Positions 8,727-14,590 of a DNA stretch of 14,590 bases are shown one piece after another (the first letter of the stretch is position 1; each line of letters begins with the position of its first letter). The stretch covers positions 1-14,590 of the forward strand of contig JABXIW010000345.1 of the NCBI GenBank assembly GCA_013372875.1, written 5' to 3'. The notes beneath the pieces were generated by a model. The model saw only the letters and a list, made by a program, of their open reading frames with translations. It searched no databases and was not told the DNA's origin. Made by a program: the position numbers and the translations under genes. This stretch comes from Gammaproteobacteria bacterium (GTDB taxonomy: Bacteria > Pseudomonadota > Gammaproteobacteria > Enterobacterales > Kangiellaceae).

Positions 8727-9075
8727 GCATTTACATATGACACTAGCCATTATCAGTATTTTTGGCTTTGTTTTACGCTCGATTTGGCTCTTTATGCAAA
8801 ATGAATTGCTAAACAAAAAACCTGTTAAAATATTACCGCACATTATTGATACTTTGTTGTTAGCTAGTGGCATTACACTGATGGTCATGTCATCACAATA
8901 TCCAACCATTGTTAATTGGCTAACCATTAAAATCGTATTTATTGTCAGTTATATCGTTTTTGGTATTTTGGCCTTTAAAGCACAAGCTAAAAATAAACAA
9001 GTATTATTCTTTTTGCTGGCCATCGGCTCAGTATTCGCGGTTTTGCACTTAGCTATGGGCAAGCCAGTATTTTAA
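8707..9075 (+). CDS. SirB2 family inner-membrane protein
   Basis: A 122-residue, very hydrophobic protein with four predicted membrane helices (about residues 9-29, 45-62, 69-91 and 98-116). It has the family's N-terminal pattern (AIKHLHMTLAIISIFGFVLR) and the HIIDTLLLASGI segment. SirB2-family proteins are named after a Salmonella invasion-regulator locus, but their biochemical role is unknown. The start ATG at 8707 has GAGG seven bases upstream, inside the end of yigZ, and the genes overlap by 20 bases. ubiK follows after 23 bases, so this is the third gene of a probable pepQ-yigZ-sirB2-ubiK unit. Confidence 0.85.
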   Translation: MSYLAIKHLHMTLAIISIFGFVLRSIWLFMQNELLNKKPVKILPHIIDTLLLASGITLMVMSSQYPTIVNWLTIKIVFIVSYIVFGILAFKAQAKNKQVLFFLLAIGSVFAVLHLAMGKPVF

Positions 9076-9098
9076 TTTAATGCTATTGGAAGCAACTT

Positions 9099-9332
9099 AT
9101 GATTGATGCAAAAACTATTGATGATCTAGCAAAAAAACTTTCGGATCTAGTTCCAGAGGGTTTAAAAAATGCGGGCGACGATTTAGGCAAGCAGTTTAAG
9201 CAAGCCCTGCAATCTGGCTTAGCAAAAATGGACTTGGTAACTCGCGAAGAATTTGACGCCCAAACTAAAGTGCTTGAGCGTACCCGTGAAAAGCTAGAAG
9301 CCCTGGAAATAAAGGTAAACGAATTACAATGA
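9099..9332 (+). CDS. ubiK: Ubiquinone biosynthesis accessory factor UbiK (YqiC/BMFP family)
   Basis: A 77-residue protein of the UbiK/YqiC family. The N-terminal half (IDAKTIDDLAKKLSDLVPEG) is the conserved amphipathic region. The C-terminal half, after LVTREEFDAQ, is a coiled coil with hydrophobic heptads (VLERTREKLEALEIKVNEL) that drives trimer formation. In Salmonella and E. coli UbiK binds UbiJ and supports aerobic ubiquinone synthesis at the membrane-associated Ubi complex. The start ATG has GGAAG six bases upstream. The last nine bases overlap the end of the convergent lipoprotein gene, so no separate terminator fits between them. Confidence 0.9.
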   Translation: MIDAKTIDDLAKKLSDLVPEGLKNAGDDLGKQFKQALQSGLAKMDLVTREEFDAQTKVLERTREKLEALEIKVNELQ

Positions 9333-9803
9333 AGTTTCCGGTAAGACTTTGATTGAGCGTTCCGCTAAATTGCCTTTCCCATTAGCTAACCAAGCCCTAA
9401 TTTTATAATCACCTGCAGGCAAATATTGATCTTGATCTTTGTTGATTCCCTCTTCATGAAGTACTGATAGTTCTAGTGAATACAAGATCAGTTCGCTATT
9501 TGCTTGGGTAAATGCCTTATCCGAAGACCATAACCATAGCCTCTCTCCATTTACATCAATTACTTCAATATCAAACTGCTGACCACTCACAAACTCTAGT
9601 CGAGCATCCTTGGCTAAATTATTTTGCAGTTCCATCAATATATGTATGGTTTCGCCATATTGAAATTCCGAGCTTTCTCTTGTGCCAGCCTGCTCAAAGC
9701 TAAATGTTTTAACATTTAAAGTCACATTGATTTCACTATCAGAACTTTTACAAGCAACCAGAACCATGGTCGCAAACATCAATAGCCAAGCAATTTTTTT
9801 CAT
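9324..9803 (-). CDS. Lipoprotein with BsuPI-like domain
   Basis: A 159-residue predicted lipoprotein. Residues 1-17 form a signal peptide (MKKIAWLLMFATMVLVA) with lipobox LVAC and the acylated Cys18; Lys at +2 predicts no Asp retention signal. The mature part resembles the BsuPI (intracellular proteinase inhibitor) immunoglobulin-like domain: FVSGQQFDIEVIDVNGERLWLWSSD, AFTQANSEL and LPAGDYKIRAW match the family pattern F-SGQ-YDF, WRWS, FTQ and L-PG-Y. In Gram-negative bacteria such domains are found in envelope proteins of unknown role, so protease inhibition should not be assumed. The start is well supported by AGGAG six to seven bases before ATG. It lies 61 bases after the DUF2959 lipoprotein gene on the same strand, probably in one transcript. 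Confidence 0.85.
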   Translation of the reverse strand: MKKIAWLLMFATMVLVACKSSDSEINVTLNVKTFSFEQAGTRESSEFQYGETIHILMELQNNLAKDARLEFVSGQQFDIEVIDVNGERLWLWSSDKAFTQANSELILYSLELSVLHEEGINKDQDQYLPAGDYKIRAWLANGKGNLAERSIKVLPETSL

Positions 9804-9864
9804 TTCCTACTCCTTTTTTTTCTTTACTTCCTTACTTGACCACTAGCTTGTTTGAAAAGTGACA

Positions 9865-10503
9865 CTAATTTTCCATATCCTGGATAAACCTATTGGCTTC
9901 ATCAATCGATAGGTTCATTTCTCGAATTAAGTTGGCTACATTCGATTCAATTCCTGACAACTCATCCCGCAAAGAAGCAATGGCGCGTGCATTTAAGTTA
10001 TGCTTTAAATACAGCACTTGATCATTAAATACCGTCAAAACTGGTTGAATCGATCTTTCTGCTTTACGCATCGCACTGATCAATCCTGCATACTGACGTT
10101 TAGTTTCATACAGCTGCGCTTGGCTTTTGCGCTTTAATTCTGGATTAGAGTATTGATTGAGTTCTTCTGACCATTCTTCGAACAGCTTTTCGGCTACATA
10201 CTCGACACTATCAACGCGCTTGGCAACATCTTCAGCCGCGCTTTTGCTGTTCTCGTATTCATCATTCAGTCGGTTATACATTGTTTCCAATTCGCCACCG
10301 TCAAACTTGACTACGCTTTGAAATTCTTGCAATGCATTTTCAAACTGCTCTTTAGCTTCTAGTTGCGCATCACGCGCTTTTTCAATTCGACTGACTAGAA
10401 CATCTCTTTTTTCAAAGCCTAACTGCTCTAGCGCACCTAGCTTTACAGTTTCACAGCCTAGAATAAGAAAAATACTCAACAGCGGTATCATTAGTTTTTT
10501 CAT
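9865..10503 (-). CDS. DUF2959 family lipoprotein
   Basis: A 212-residue predicted lipoprotein with signal peptide MKKLMIPLLSIFLILG and lipobox LILGC (Cys17). The mature protein is almost entirely helical and highly charged, with long coiled-coil segments such as RIEKARDAQLEAKEQFENAL and SLRDELSGIESNVANLIREM. The pattern (LGFEKRDVLVSRI near the start, FNDQVLYLKHNLNARAI towards the end) fits DUF2959, a family without known function. The start is ATG at 10503, with AAAGGA seven bases upstream; an in-frame TTG at 10518 would place five extra residues before the signal peptide and lacks a binding site. A strong promoter (TTGGTA-17-TATAAT) lies just upstream. The BsuPI-domain lipoprotein gene follows. 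Confidence 0.85.
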   Translation of the reverse strand: MKKLMIPLLSIFLILGCETVKLGALEQLGFEKRDVLVSRIEKARDAQLEAKEQFENALQEFQSVVKFDGGELETMYNRLNDEYENSKSAAEDVAKRVDSVEYVAEKLFEEWSEELNQYSNPELKRKSQAQLYETKRQYAGLISAMRKAERSIQPVLTVFNDQVLYLKHNLNARAIASLRDELSGIESNVANLIREMNLSIDEANRFIQDMEN

Positions 10504-10530
10504 AGCAGATCCTTTCAATGATTTTTATTT

Positions 10531-10559
10531 ATTATAGGTCTTGATTTGGTCATTACCAA
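10531..10559 (-). promoter_or_regulatory. Predicted promoter of the lipoprotein pair
   Basis: On the minus strand TTGGTA (10554-10559), a 17-base spacer and a perfect TATAAT (10531-10536) give a good sigma-70 promoter. The start point would be near 10524, about 20 bases before the ATG at 10503. The -35 box lies inside the palindrome at 10544-10561. Confidence 0.65.
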
Positions 10560-10561
10560 AT
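10544..10561. promoter_or_regulatory. Palindromic candidate operator between divergent promoters
   Basis: ATTTGGT-CATT-ACCAAAT is a perfect 7-4-7 inverted repeat. It contains the -35 boxes of both divergent promoters, one in each arm. A dimeric regulator binding here could control both units. The symmetry could also arise simply from two facing TTGGT -35 elements. No regulator gene is nearby. Confidence 0.45.
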
Positions 10562-10573
10562 TGCTGCTATAAA
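10546..10573 (+). promoter_or_regulatory. Predicted promoter of the YjgR-like gene
   Basis: TTGGTC (10546-10551), a 16-base spacer and TATAAA (10568-10573) face away from the lipoprotein promoter. The start would be near 10580, leaving a leader of about 80 bases. Match quality is moderate. Confidence 0.4.
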
Positions 10574-10661
10574 TTTTACAGCCTTTTACCTTCAATTGAT
10601 GGCTTAGACTTGCGTTTTTAGCTGCTTGGGCTAATCTTGTGAATAATTTTTCTAATTTGGA

Positions 10662-12155
10662 ATGGCAATGCTTTTAATTGGCGGAAACCCCGAACAACAA
10701 CATGTCCAACTCAACCCAAAAATGGCCAACCGACACGGCTTGATTGCTGGCGCTACTGGTACTGGTAAAACCGTCACTTTGCAGGTTTTGGCCGAAGGCT
10801 TCTCAAAAATGGGTGTGCCCGTATTTACTGCCGATGTTAAAGGCGACTTATCTGGCGTAGCCGCCGAAGCGAAGCCTCATCCGAAAATTGACGAGCGGAT
10901 AGAAAAAATTGGTATTGAGAACTATCAAGCTCATACCAACCCAGTTATTTTCTGGGATGTTTTTGGCAAGCATGGTCATCCTGTTAGGACCACCATTTCT
11001 GAAATGGGCCCTATTTTGCTCGCCAACTTAATGGATTTGAATGATACCCAAGAAGGGGTGCTGCATATCGCCTTTGATATCGCCGATGAACAAGGTCTTT
11101 TACTGCTCGATATTAAAGACTTACGCGCCATGCTCAACTGGGTCGCCGATAATCGCAAAGAGATTATGCGTGAGTACGGTAATGTCTCGCCACAATCGGT
11201 TGCTGCTATTGTTAGAAAATTATTGGTGCTTGAAAATTCTGGCGGCGATCAGTTTTTTGGCGAACCCGCTCTTAACATTCGCGACATGATGCGCATTGAT
11301 CATAATGGCAAAGGTATTATCAATATTTTGCATTCCAAAGAATTGATGCTTAACCCCCGCATTTATGCCACTTTTTTACTCTGGATGCTTTCTGAATTAT
11401 TTGAAGAGTTAGATGAGGTTGGTGATCCCGATAAACCCCGCTTAGTGTTCTTTTTCGACGAAGCTCACCTATTGTTCGATAAAGCCCCGCGAGCTCTTCT
11501 TGAAAGAATCGAACAAGTAGTCCGCTTGATTCGCTCTAAAGGCGTAGGGGTTTTCTTTATTACTCAACATCCTACCGATATTCCTGAGGATGTGCTTGGC
11601 CAATTGGGTAATCGCATCCAGCATGCGCTACGCGCTTTTACCCCAAAAGATTTTAAAGCGGTAAAAACTGCGGCTGAAACTTTTAGGCCAAACCCTAAAC
11701 TTAACGAAGAAGAACTCATCACTACCCTTGGAGTTGGCGAAGCCTTGGTTTCAGTATTGGACGAAAAAGGTCGCCCTTCTATTGTCGAGCAAACCCTTAT
11801 TTGTCCACCTGAGTCTCGGATTGGTCCTTTGACTCAAGCTGAACGAATAAAAGTATCACAATCATCGCCAGTTGCTGGACTCTATGATAAGTCAGTGGAT
11901 CGTGAATCGGCTTACGAAATCTTGTTAGAAAAAGAGCAAGAATTACAAAAACGCCAAGAGCACGAAATGGCGGAAGCAAAAAAACAACGGGAAGCTGAAG
12001 CTAAGGCTAAAGCCGCTGCTAAGAAAAAACGTACAGGCTCACGCCGCCAATCGAATTCTGAAGCTTTTATGAAAACCTTAATTCGCACAGTCAGTTCTGG
12101 CATTGGTAGGAAATTAGTTCGCGGTATTTTAGGTGGTCTTCTCGGTGGCAAATAA
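10662..12155 (+). CDS. HerA-like P-loop ATPase, YjgR/DUF853 family
   Basis: A 497-residue protein collinear with E. coli YjgR (500). The FtsK/HerA-type ATPase core has Walker A GATGTGKT (30-37), [11 protein letters not shown] (55-65), and Walker [13 protein letters not shown] with Asp266-Glu267. [18 protein letters not shown] (sensor-like Gln302) and [16 protein letters not shown] (arginine-finger region) follow. The C-terminus has a charged coiled segment (about 425-460, rich in Glu, Lys and Ala) and a short glycine-rich tail ([10 protein letters not shown]) shared with the family. HerA relatives pump or process DNA with nucleases, but the role of YjgR is unknown and no NurA-type nuclease is next to it here. 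Start: ATG at 10662, or ATG at 10668, which has GGA six bases upstream; the second may be the real one. A strong hairpin terminator follows 18 bases after the stop. Confidence 0.92.
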   Translation: MAMLLIGGNPEQQHVQLNPKMANRHGLIAGATGTGKTVTLQVLAEGFSKMGVPVFTADVKGDLSGVAAEAKPHPKIDERIEKIGIENYQAHTNPVIFWDVFGKHGHPVRTTISEMGPILLANLMDLNDTQEGVLHIAFDIADEQGLLLLDIKDLRAMLNWVADNRKEIMREYGNVSPQSVAAIVRKLLVLENSGGDQFFGEPALNIRDMMRIDHNGKGIINILHSKELMLNPRIYATFLLWMLSELFEELDEVGDPDKPRLVFFFDEAHLLFDKAPRALLERIEQVVRLIRSKGVGVFFITQHPTDIPEDVLGQLGNRIQHALRAFTPKDFKAVKTAAETFRPNPKLNEEELITTLGVGEALVSVLDEKGRPSIVEQTLICPPESRIGPLTQAERIKVSQSSPVAGLYDKSVDRESAYEILLEKEQELQKRQEHEMAEAKKQREAEAKAKAAAKKKRTGSRRQSNSEAFMKTLIRTVSSGIGRKLVRGILGGLLGGK

Positions 12156-12173
12156 TTTTTCTTACTGACACAA

Positions 12174-12202
12174 AAAAGGGATCCTTATGATCCCTTTTCT
12201 TT
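12174..12202 (+). terminator. Intrinsic terminator after the YjgR-like gene, probably bidirectional
   Basis: AAAAGGGATC (12174-12183) and GATCCCTTTT (12189-12198) form a perfect ten-base-pair stem with a five-base loop, followed by CTTT. On the minus strand the same stem ends in a run of T, so it can also stop transcripts from dodecin, whose stop is 36 bases away. Confidence 0.88.
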
Positions 12203-12237
12203 ATTGCATTTTACTTTTTCAAAAAGATAAATTTTAA

Positions 12238-12441
12238 TTAGTCTTTCAAGACAAAAGTAATCTTCATGGTAACTCTAAATCCCACAACTTCGCCATCTTC
12301 AATAATCGCTTGTTGATCTTTGACCCATGCAGACTTTACGTTGTCCAAAGTTTTGTTGGCGCGTTTAACACCTTTTACCATGGCATCTTCAAAACTTTTT
12401 TTAGAATCTGAAATAATTTCCGTTACGCGTGCTACTGACAT
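12238..12441 (-). CDS. Dodecin family flavin-binding protein
   Basis: A 67-residue dodecin, the usual size for the family. The fold is beta-alpha-beta-beta: VARVTEIISDS, helix FEDAMVKGVKRANKTL, then NVKSAWVKDQQAIIED and GFRVTMKITFVL. Trp39 and Gln43/Gln44 lie where dodecins stack and hold flavin. Twelve subunits form a hollow sphere that binds FMN or other flavins (and CoA in some bacteria), probably as buffering or stress protection. The start ATG has AGAGGA about seven bases upstream. The gene is divergent from the PPK2-type kinase and faces the YjgR-like gene across the bidirectional terminator. Confidence 0.93.
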   Translation of the reverse strand: MSVARVTEIISDSKKSFEDAMVKGVKRANKTLDNVKSAWVKDQQAIIEDGEVVGFRVTMKITFVLKD

Positions 12442-12477
12442 TGTTATATCCTCTGTTTGTCGCTATTTGAATAATTT

Positions 12478-12505
12478 ATATTACTCCTTTCGCTCTTGGG
12501 TTCAA
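12478..12505 (-). promoter_or_regulatory. Possible dodecin promoter
   Basis: On the minus strand TTGAAC (12500-12505) is followed after 16 bases by TAATAT (12478-12483), or after 19 bases by TATAAA (12475-12480). The start would be about 30 bases before the ATG. The 148-base gap to the PPK2 gene is AT-rich; I see no convincing promoter for the PPK2 gene in it. Confidence 0.35.
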
Positions 12506-12589
12506 GCCAGATACTTTAAAATTTGTAAAATGTTTGATTTCATTCAAGTTTTTGTGTTTTTATTAACAAAACCACTTATTTAGTCGATT

Positions 12590-13480
12590 ATGTTTACTGC
12601 TGTTGAACATTCTTTTTTAGTACCTTTTGATGCTACTTTTCAATTGGCCGCGCTGCCGACCAAAACTGATATAACTTACCCTAAAGATGAGTACAAACAG
12701 TTGCTCAAGCGCGATCAGAAAGAGTTAGATAATTTGCAACAAGCTTTGTATGCCAACAATCAATATTCTGTGTTGTTGGTTTTTCAGGCCATGGATGCTG
12801 CTGGCAAAGATTCCACCATTCGCGCTGTACTGAAAGGGATCAATCCTGCTGGCTGCCAGGTTTACAGTTTTAAGCAACCTTCAAAAGAAGAGTTAGATCA
12901 TGATTTTTTGTGGCGCAGTGCAAAATCATTACCTGAGCGAGGCCGCATTGGTGTTTTTAATCGCAGCTACTATGAAGAGGTTTTAGTAGTTAAGGTACAT
13001 CCAGAATTTTTGCAAGGTCAGCGTCTGCCAAACCTGCCCAATTTTTCTGATCAAAATGCCATGTCTGATTTTTGGCAAAGTCGTTATAACTCTATTATTG
13101 ATCATGAAAAACATTTGGCTGCCAATGGCACCATTATCCTTAAATTCTTTTTAAATGTTTCACAACAAGAACAACATCAACGGTTTCTATCACGGATCGA
13201 AAACCCTAAAAAGAATTGGAAGTTCTCCCCCTCAGATCTGGAAGAAAGTCAGCATTGGGATACTTATCAAGCTGCTTACCAAGAGCTACTGCAACAAACC
13301 TCAAAGCCCTGGGCGCCTTGGTATGCCATTCCAGCTGATGATAAAGAGGCCATGCGAATTATGGTGTGTGATATTATCAAGCAGAGTTTAGATACCTTAC
13401 ACCTGCCATATCCCAGTTTAGATCGAAAAATAGCCGATCAGCTGGATAAATATAAATCTCAATTAAAAACTAACAAATAA
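12590..13480 (+). CDS. PPK2 family polyphosphate:nucleotide phosphotransferase
   Basis: A 296-residue PPK2-family kinase. It has the Walker A motif AMDAAGKD (67-74), Walker B GVFNRSYYEEVLV (121-133) and lid-region basic residues (NPKKNWKF, 205-212). The nucleotide-site segment SKPWAPWYAIPADDK (238-252) and an N-terminal helical extension are also present. The wording AMDAAGKD and WAPWY fits the subgroup annotated as polyphosphate:AMP/ADP phosphotransferase (class III-like), not the class I GRDAAGKGG type. It probably uses polyphosphate to phosphorylate AMP and/or ADP, or works in reverse; the nucleotide preference cannot be read with certainty. The ATG at 12590 lacks a clear ribosome binding site. 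No ppk1 or ppx gene is adjacent. Confidence 0.9.
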   Translation: MFTAVEHSFLVPFDATFQLAALPTKTDITYPKDEYKQLLKRDQKELDNLQQALYANNQYSVLLVFQAMDAAGKDSTIRAVLKGINPAGCQVYSFKQPSKEELDHDFLWRSAKSLPERGRIGVFNRSYYEEVLVVKVHPEFLQGQRLPNLPNFSDQNAMSDFWQSRYNSIIDHEKHLAANGTIILKFFLNVSQQEQHQRFLSRIENPKKNWKFSPSDLEESQHWDTYQAAYQELLQQTSKPWAPWYAIPADDKEAMRIMVCDIIKQSLDTLHLPYPSLDRKIADQLDKYKSQLKTNK

Positions 13481-13495
13481 CAAACCACCAATAAA

Positions 13496-13525
13496 AAAGG
13501 CTAGCAACTTTAGTTACTAGCCTTT
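13496..13525 (-). terminator. gyrB terminator
   Basis: AAAGGCTAG (13496-13504) pairs with CTAGCCTTT (13517-13525). An inner AAC/GTT extension follows across a mismatch, leaving a four-base loop. Read on the minus strand the stem runs into TTTTTTATT, a good intrinsic terminator 18 bases after the gyrB stop. In the other direction the tail is only TTTCATC, so it may stop PPK2 transcripts less efficiently. Confidence 0.85.
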
Positions 13526-13543
13526 CATCTGTTTGAGCTCTGT

Positions 13544-14590
13544 TTATACGTCTAAGTTTGCCACCGATAAAGCATTCGACTCAATAAAGTCACGGCGCGG
13601 CTCAACTTGATCGCCCATTAGAGTAGTAAACAACTGATCAGCACCGACTGCATCTTCAATGGTTACTTGCAACATACGGCGTGTTTCTGGATCCATAGTG
13701 GTTTCCCAAAGCTGATCCGGGTTCATCTCACCCAAACCTTTATATCGCTGGATATGCTGACCACGACGTGCTTCTGCCATCAGCCAATCCAATGCTTGAC
13801 GGAAACTAGAAACCTCTTGAATTTTCTCACCACGCTGAACGTAAGCGCCATCTTGTAGCAGATCAGCCAACTCATCACCCAAACTAGTAATTTTTTTGTA
13901 GTCTTGAGAATTAAAGAAGTCTGTTGATAGTAAGTAGTCACTTTCTACCCCGTGATGGAACATCGCAATGTGTGGTAAATAATGATCCAACTCATTATCT
14001 TTGCGTAAATTCAACTCAAAACGTACCGCACCCGAACGATTATCGGTATTTAATATTTCCGCTAATTTATCGGTCCAAGCCTGAACTTTCGATTCATTAG
14101 CCAGATCATCGGCAGTTAACTTCTCATGGTAAATCAACTGATCCAAAATCTGCTGAGGATATAAGCGCGATAGACGGCGAATGGTCTGTTTTACCGCACG
14201 ATAGTCATTCACTAACTTTTCTAAACCTTGTCCAGAAATAGCAGGAGACTCTTTATTGATGTACAACTCTGAGTTAGTAAGTGCTAACTGCGTTAAATAT
14301 TGCTCTAAGGCCTCGTCATCTTTTAAGTACTGCTCTTGCTTACCCTTTTTGATCTTGTATAACGGTGGTTGAGCAATATAGATATAACCGCGTTCGATCA
14401 GTTCTGGCACTTGGCGATAGAAGAAGGTCAGCAACAAGGTTCGGATGTGAGCACCATCCACGTCCGCATCGGTCATGATGATAATACGGTGATAGCGAGT
14501 CTTATCGGGATCAAATTCTTCACGACCAATGCCGCAACCTAGAGCTGTGATTAAGGTACCTACTTCTTGTGAAGAAAGCATCTTGTCGAA
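13544..14590 (-). CDS. gyrB: DNA gyrase subunit B, C-terminal part (5' end outside the window)
   Basis: The frame stays open to the right edge ([11 protein letters not shown] at 14590 and down), so the visible 348 residues are the C-terminal portion of an approximately 800-residue protein; the ATG at 14581 is internal. The TOPRIM metal-binding motif is [17 protein letters not shown] (Asp41, Asp43, Asp45 of the fragment). The long insertion between [14 protein letters not shown] and the [11 protein letters not shown] segment matches the roughly 165-residue insertion typical of gammaproteobacterial GyrB. The C-terminus has [21 protein letters not shown] (conserved DNA- and GyrA-binding tail) and ends in SVANLDV. 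With GyrA it introduces negative supercoils using ATP. ParE is excluded by the insertion and close match to GyrB. Usually linked to dnaA-dnaN-recF. Confidence 0.96.
   Translation of the reverse strand, partial: FDKMLSSQEVGTLITALGCGIGREEFDPDKTRYHRIIIMTDADVDGAHIRTLLLTFFYRQVPELIERGYIYIAQPPLYKIKKGKQEQYLKDDEALEQYLTQLALTNSELYINKESPAISGQGLEKLVNDYRAVKQTIRRLSRLYPQQILDQLIYHEKLTADDLANESKVQAWTDKLAEILNTDNRSGAVRFELNLRKDNELDHYLPHIAMFHHGVESDYLLSTDFFNSQDYKKITSLGDELADLLQDGAYVQRGEKIQEVSSFRQALDWLMAEARRGQHIQRYKGLGEMNPDQLWETTMDPETRRMLQVTIEDAVGADQLFTTLMGDQVEPRRDFIESNALSVANLDV

Noticed and set aside
10504..10518. TTG start five codons before the DUF2959 lipoprotein
   Set aside because: The segment contains the ribosome binding site for the ATG at 10503, which gives a standard lipoprotein signal peptide.
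10662..12155. HerA-like ATPase as part of an anti-phage system
   Set aside because: The protein is collinear with the core-genome YjgR family, and no nuclease, Sir2 or other defence partner lies beside it.
12320..12583. 87-codon plus-strand frame overlapping dodecin
   Set aside because: It is the antisense shadow of the dodecin gene running into AT-rich intergenic sequence and resembles no family.
14579..14581. ATG at the right edge as the gyrB start
   Set aside because: The frame continues to the edge with FDK before it, matching the interior of GyrB; the start is outside the window.

Overview
The window is an ordinary chromosomal stretch of a moderately AT-rich gammaproteobacterium. The evidence is a two-subunit FadB/FadA beta-oxidation complex divergent from pepQ-yigZ (the same arrangement as in Escherichia coli), a UbiK accessory factor, a YjgR-type ATPase, and a GyrB that keeps the long insertion typical of the group. 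The exact genus cannot be read from the sequence; a marine Oceanospirillales- or Kangiella-like organism is only a guess. gyrB usually sits in dnaA-dnaN-recF-gyrB, so the replication origin probably lies just beyond the right edge (inference).

Layout from the left. (1) 1-651: 3' part of a metallo-beta-lactamase-fold hydrolase of the persulfide dioxygenase type, ending in a hairpin terminator that runs straight into the rep promoter. (2) 734-2749: rep, a UvrD/Rep family DNA helicase starting at TTG with almost no leader. (3) 2746-3105: an unrecognised AT-rich 119-codon gene, convergent with rep and downstream of fadA. (4) 3148-6486, minus strand: fadBA, with a FadR-like operator over its predicted promoter. 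(5) 6729-9332, plus strand: pepQ, yigZ, a SirB2-type membrane protein and ubiK, closely spaced. (6) 9324-10503, minus strand: two predicted lipoproteins, a DUF2959 protein followed by a BsuPI-domain protein. (7) 10662-12155: a YjgR/DUF853 HerA-like ATPase, whose promoter seems to share a palindrome with the lipoprotein promoter. (8) 12238-12441, minus: dodecin. (9) 12590-13480: a PPK2-type polyphosphate:nucleotide phosphotransferase. (10) 13544-14590, minus: C-terminal part of gyrB, open at the right edge.

The functional core is fatty-acid oxidation (FadB, FadA). FadB produces NADH, and electrons from the pathway enter the quinone pool, which UbiK helps to make. Other genes serve DNA maintenance (Rep, GyrB), peptide turnover (PepQ), energy storage (PPK2) and flavin buffering (dodecin). 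I saw no transposase, integrase, phage gene, CRISPR array, tRNA or rRNA, and no convincing undescribed multi-gene system. The least explained items are the small gene after fadA, the lipoprotein pair, and the shared palindrome at 10544-10561. Several genes (rep, pepQ, yigZ, PPK2) have no clear Shine-Dalgarno sequence, while fadB, fadA, dodecin, the SirB2 gene and both lipoproteins have good ones.
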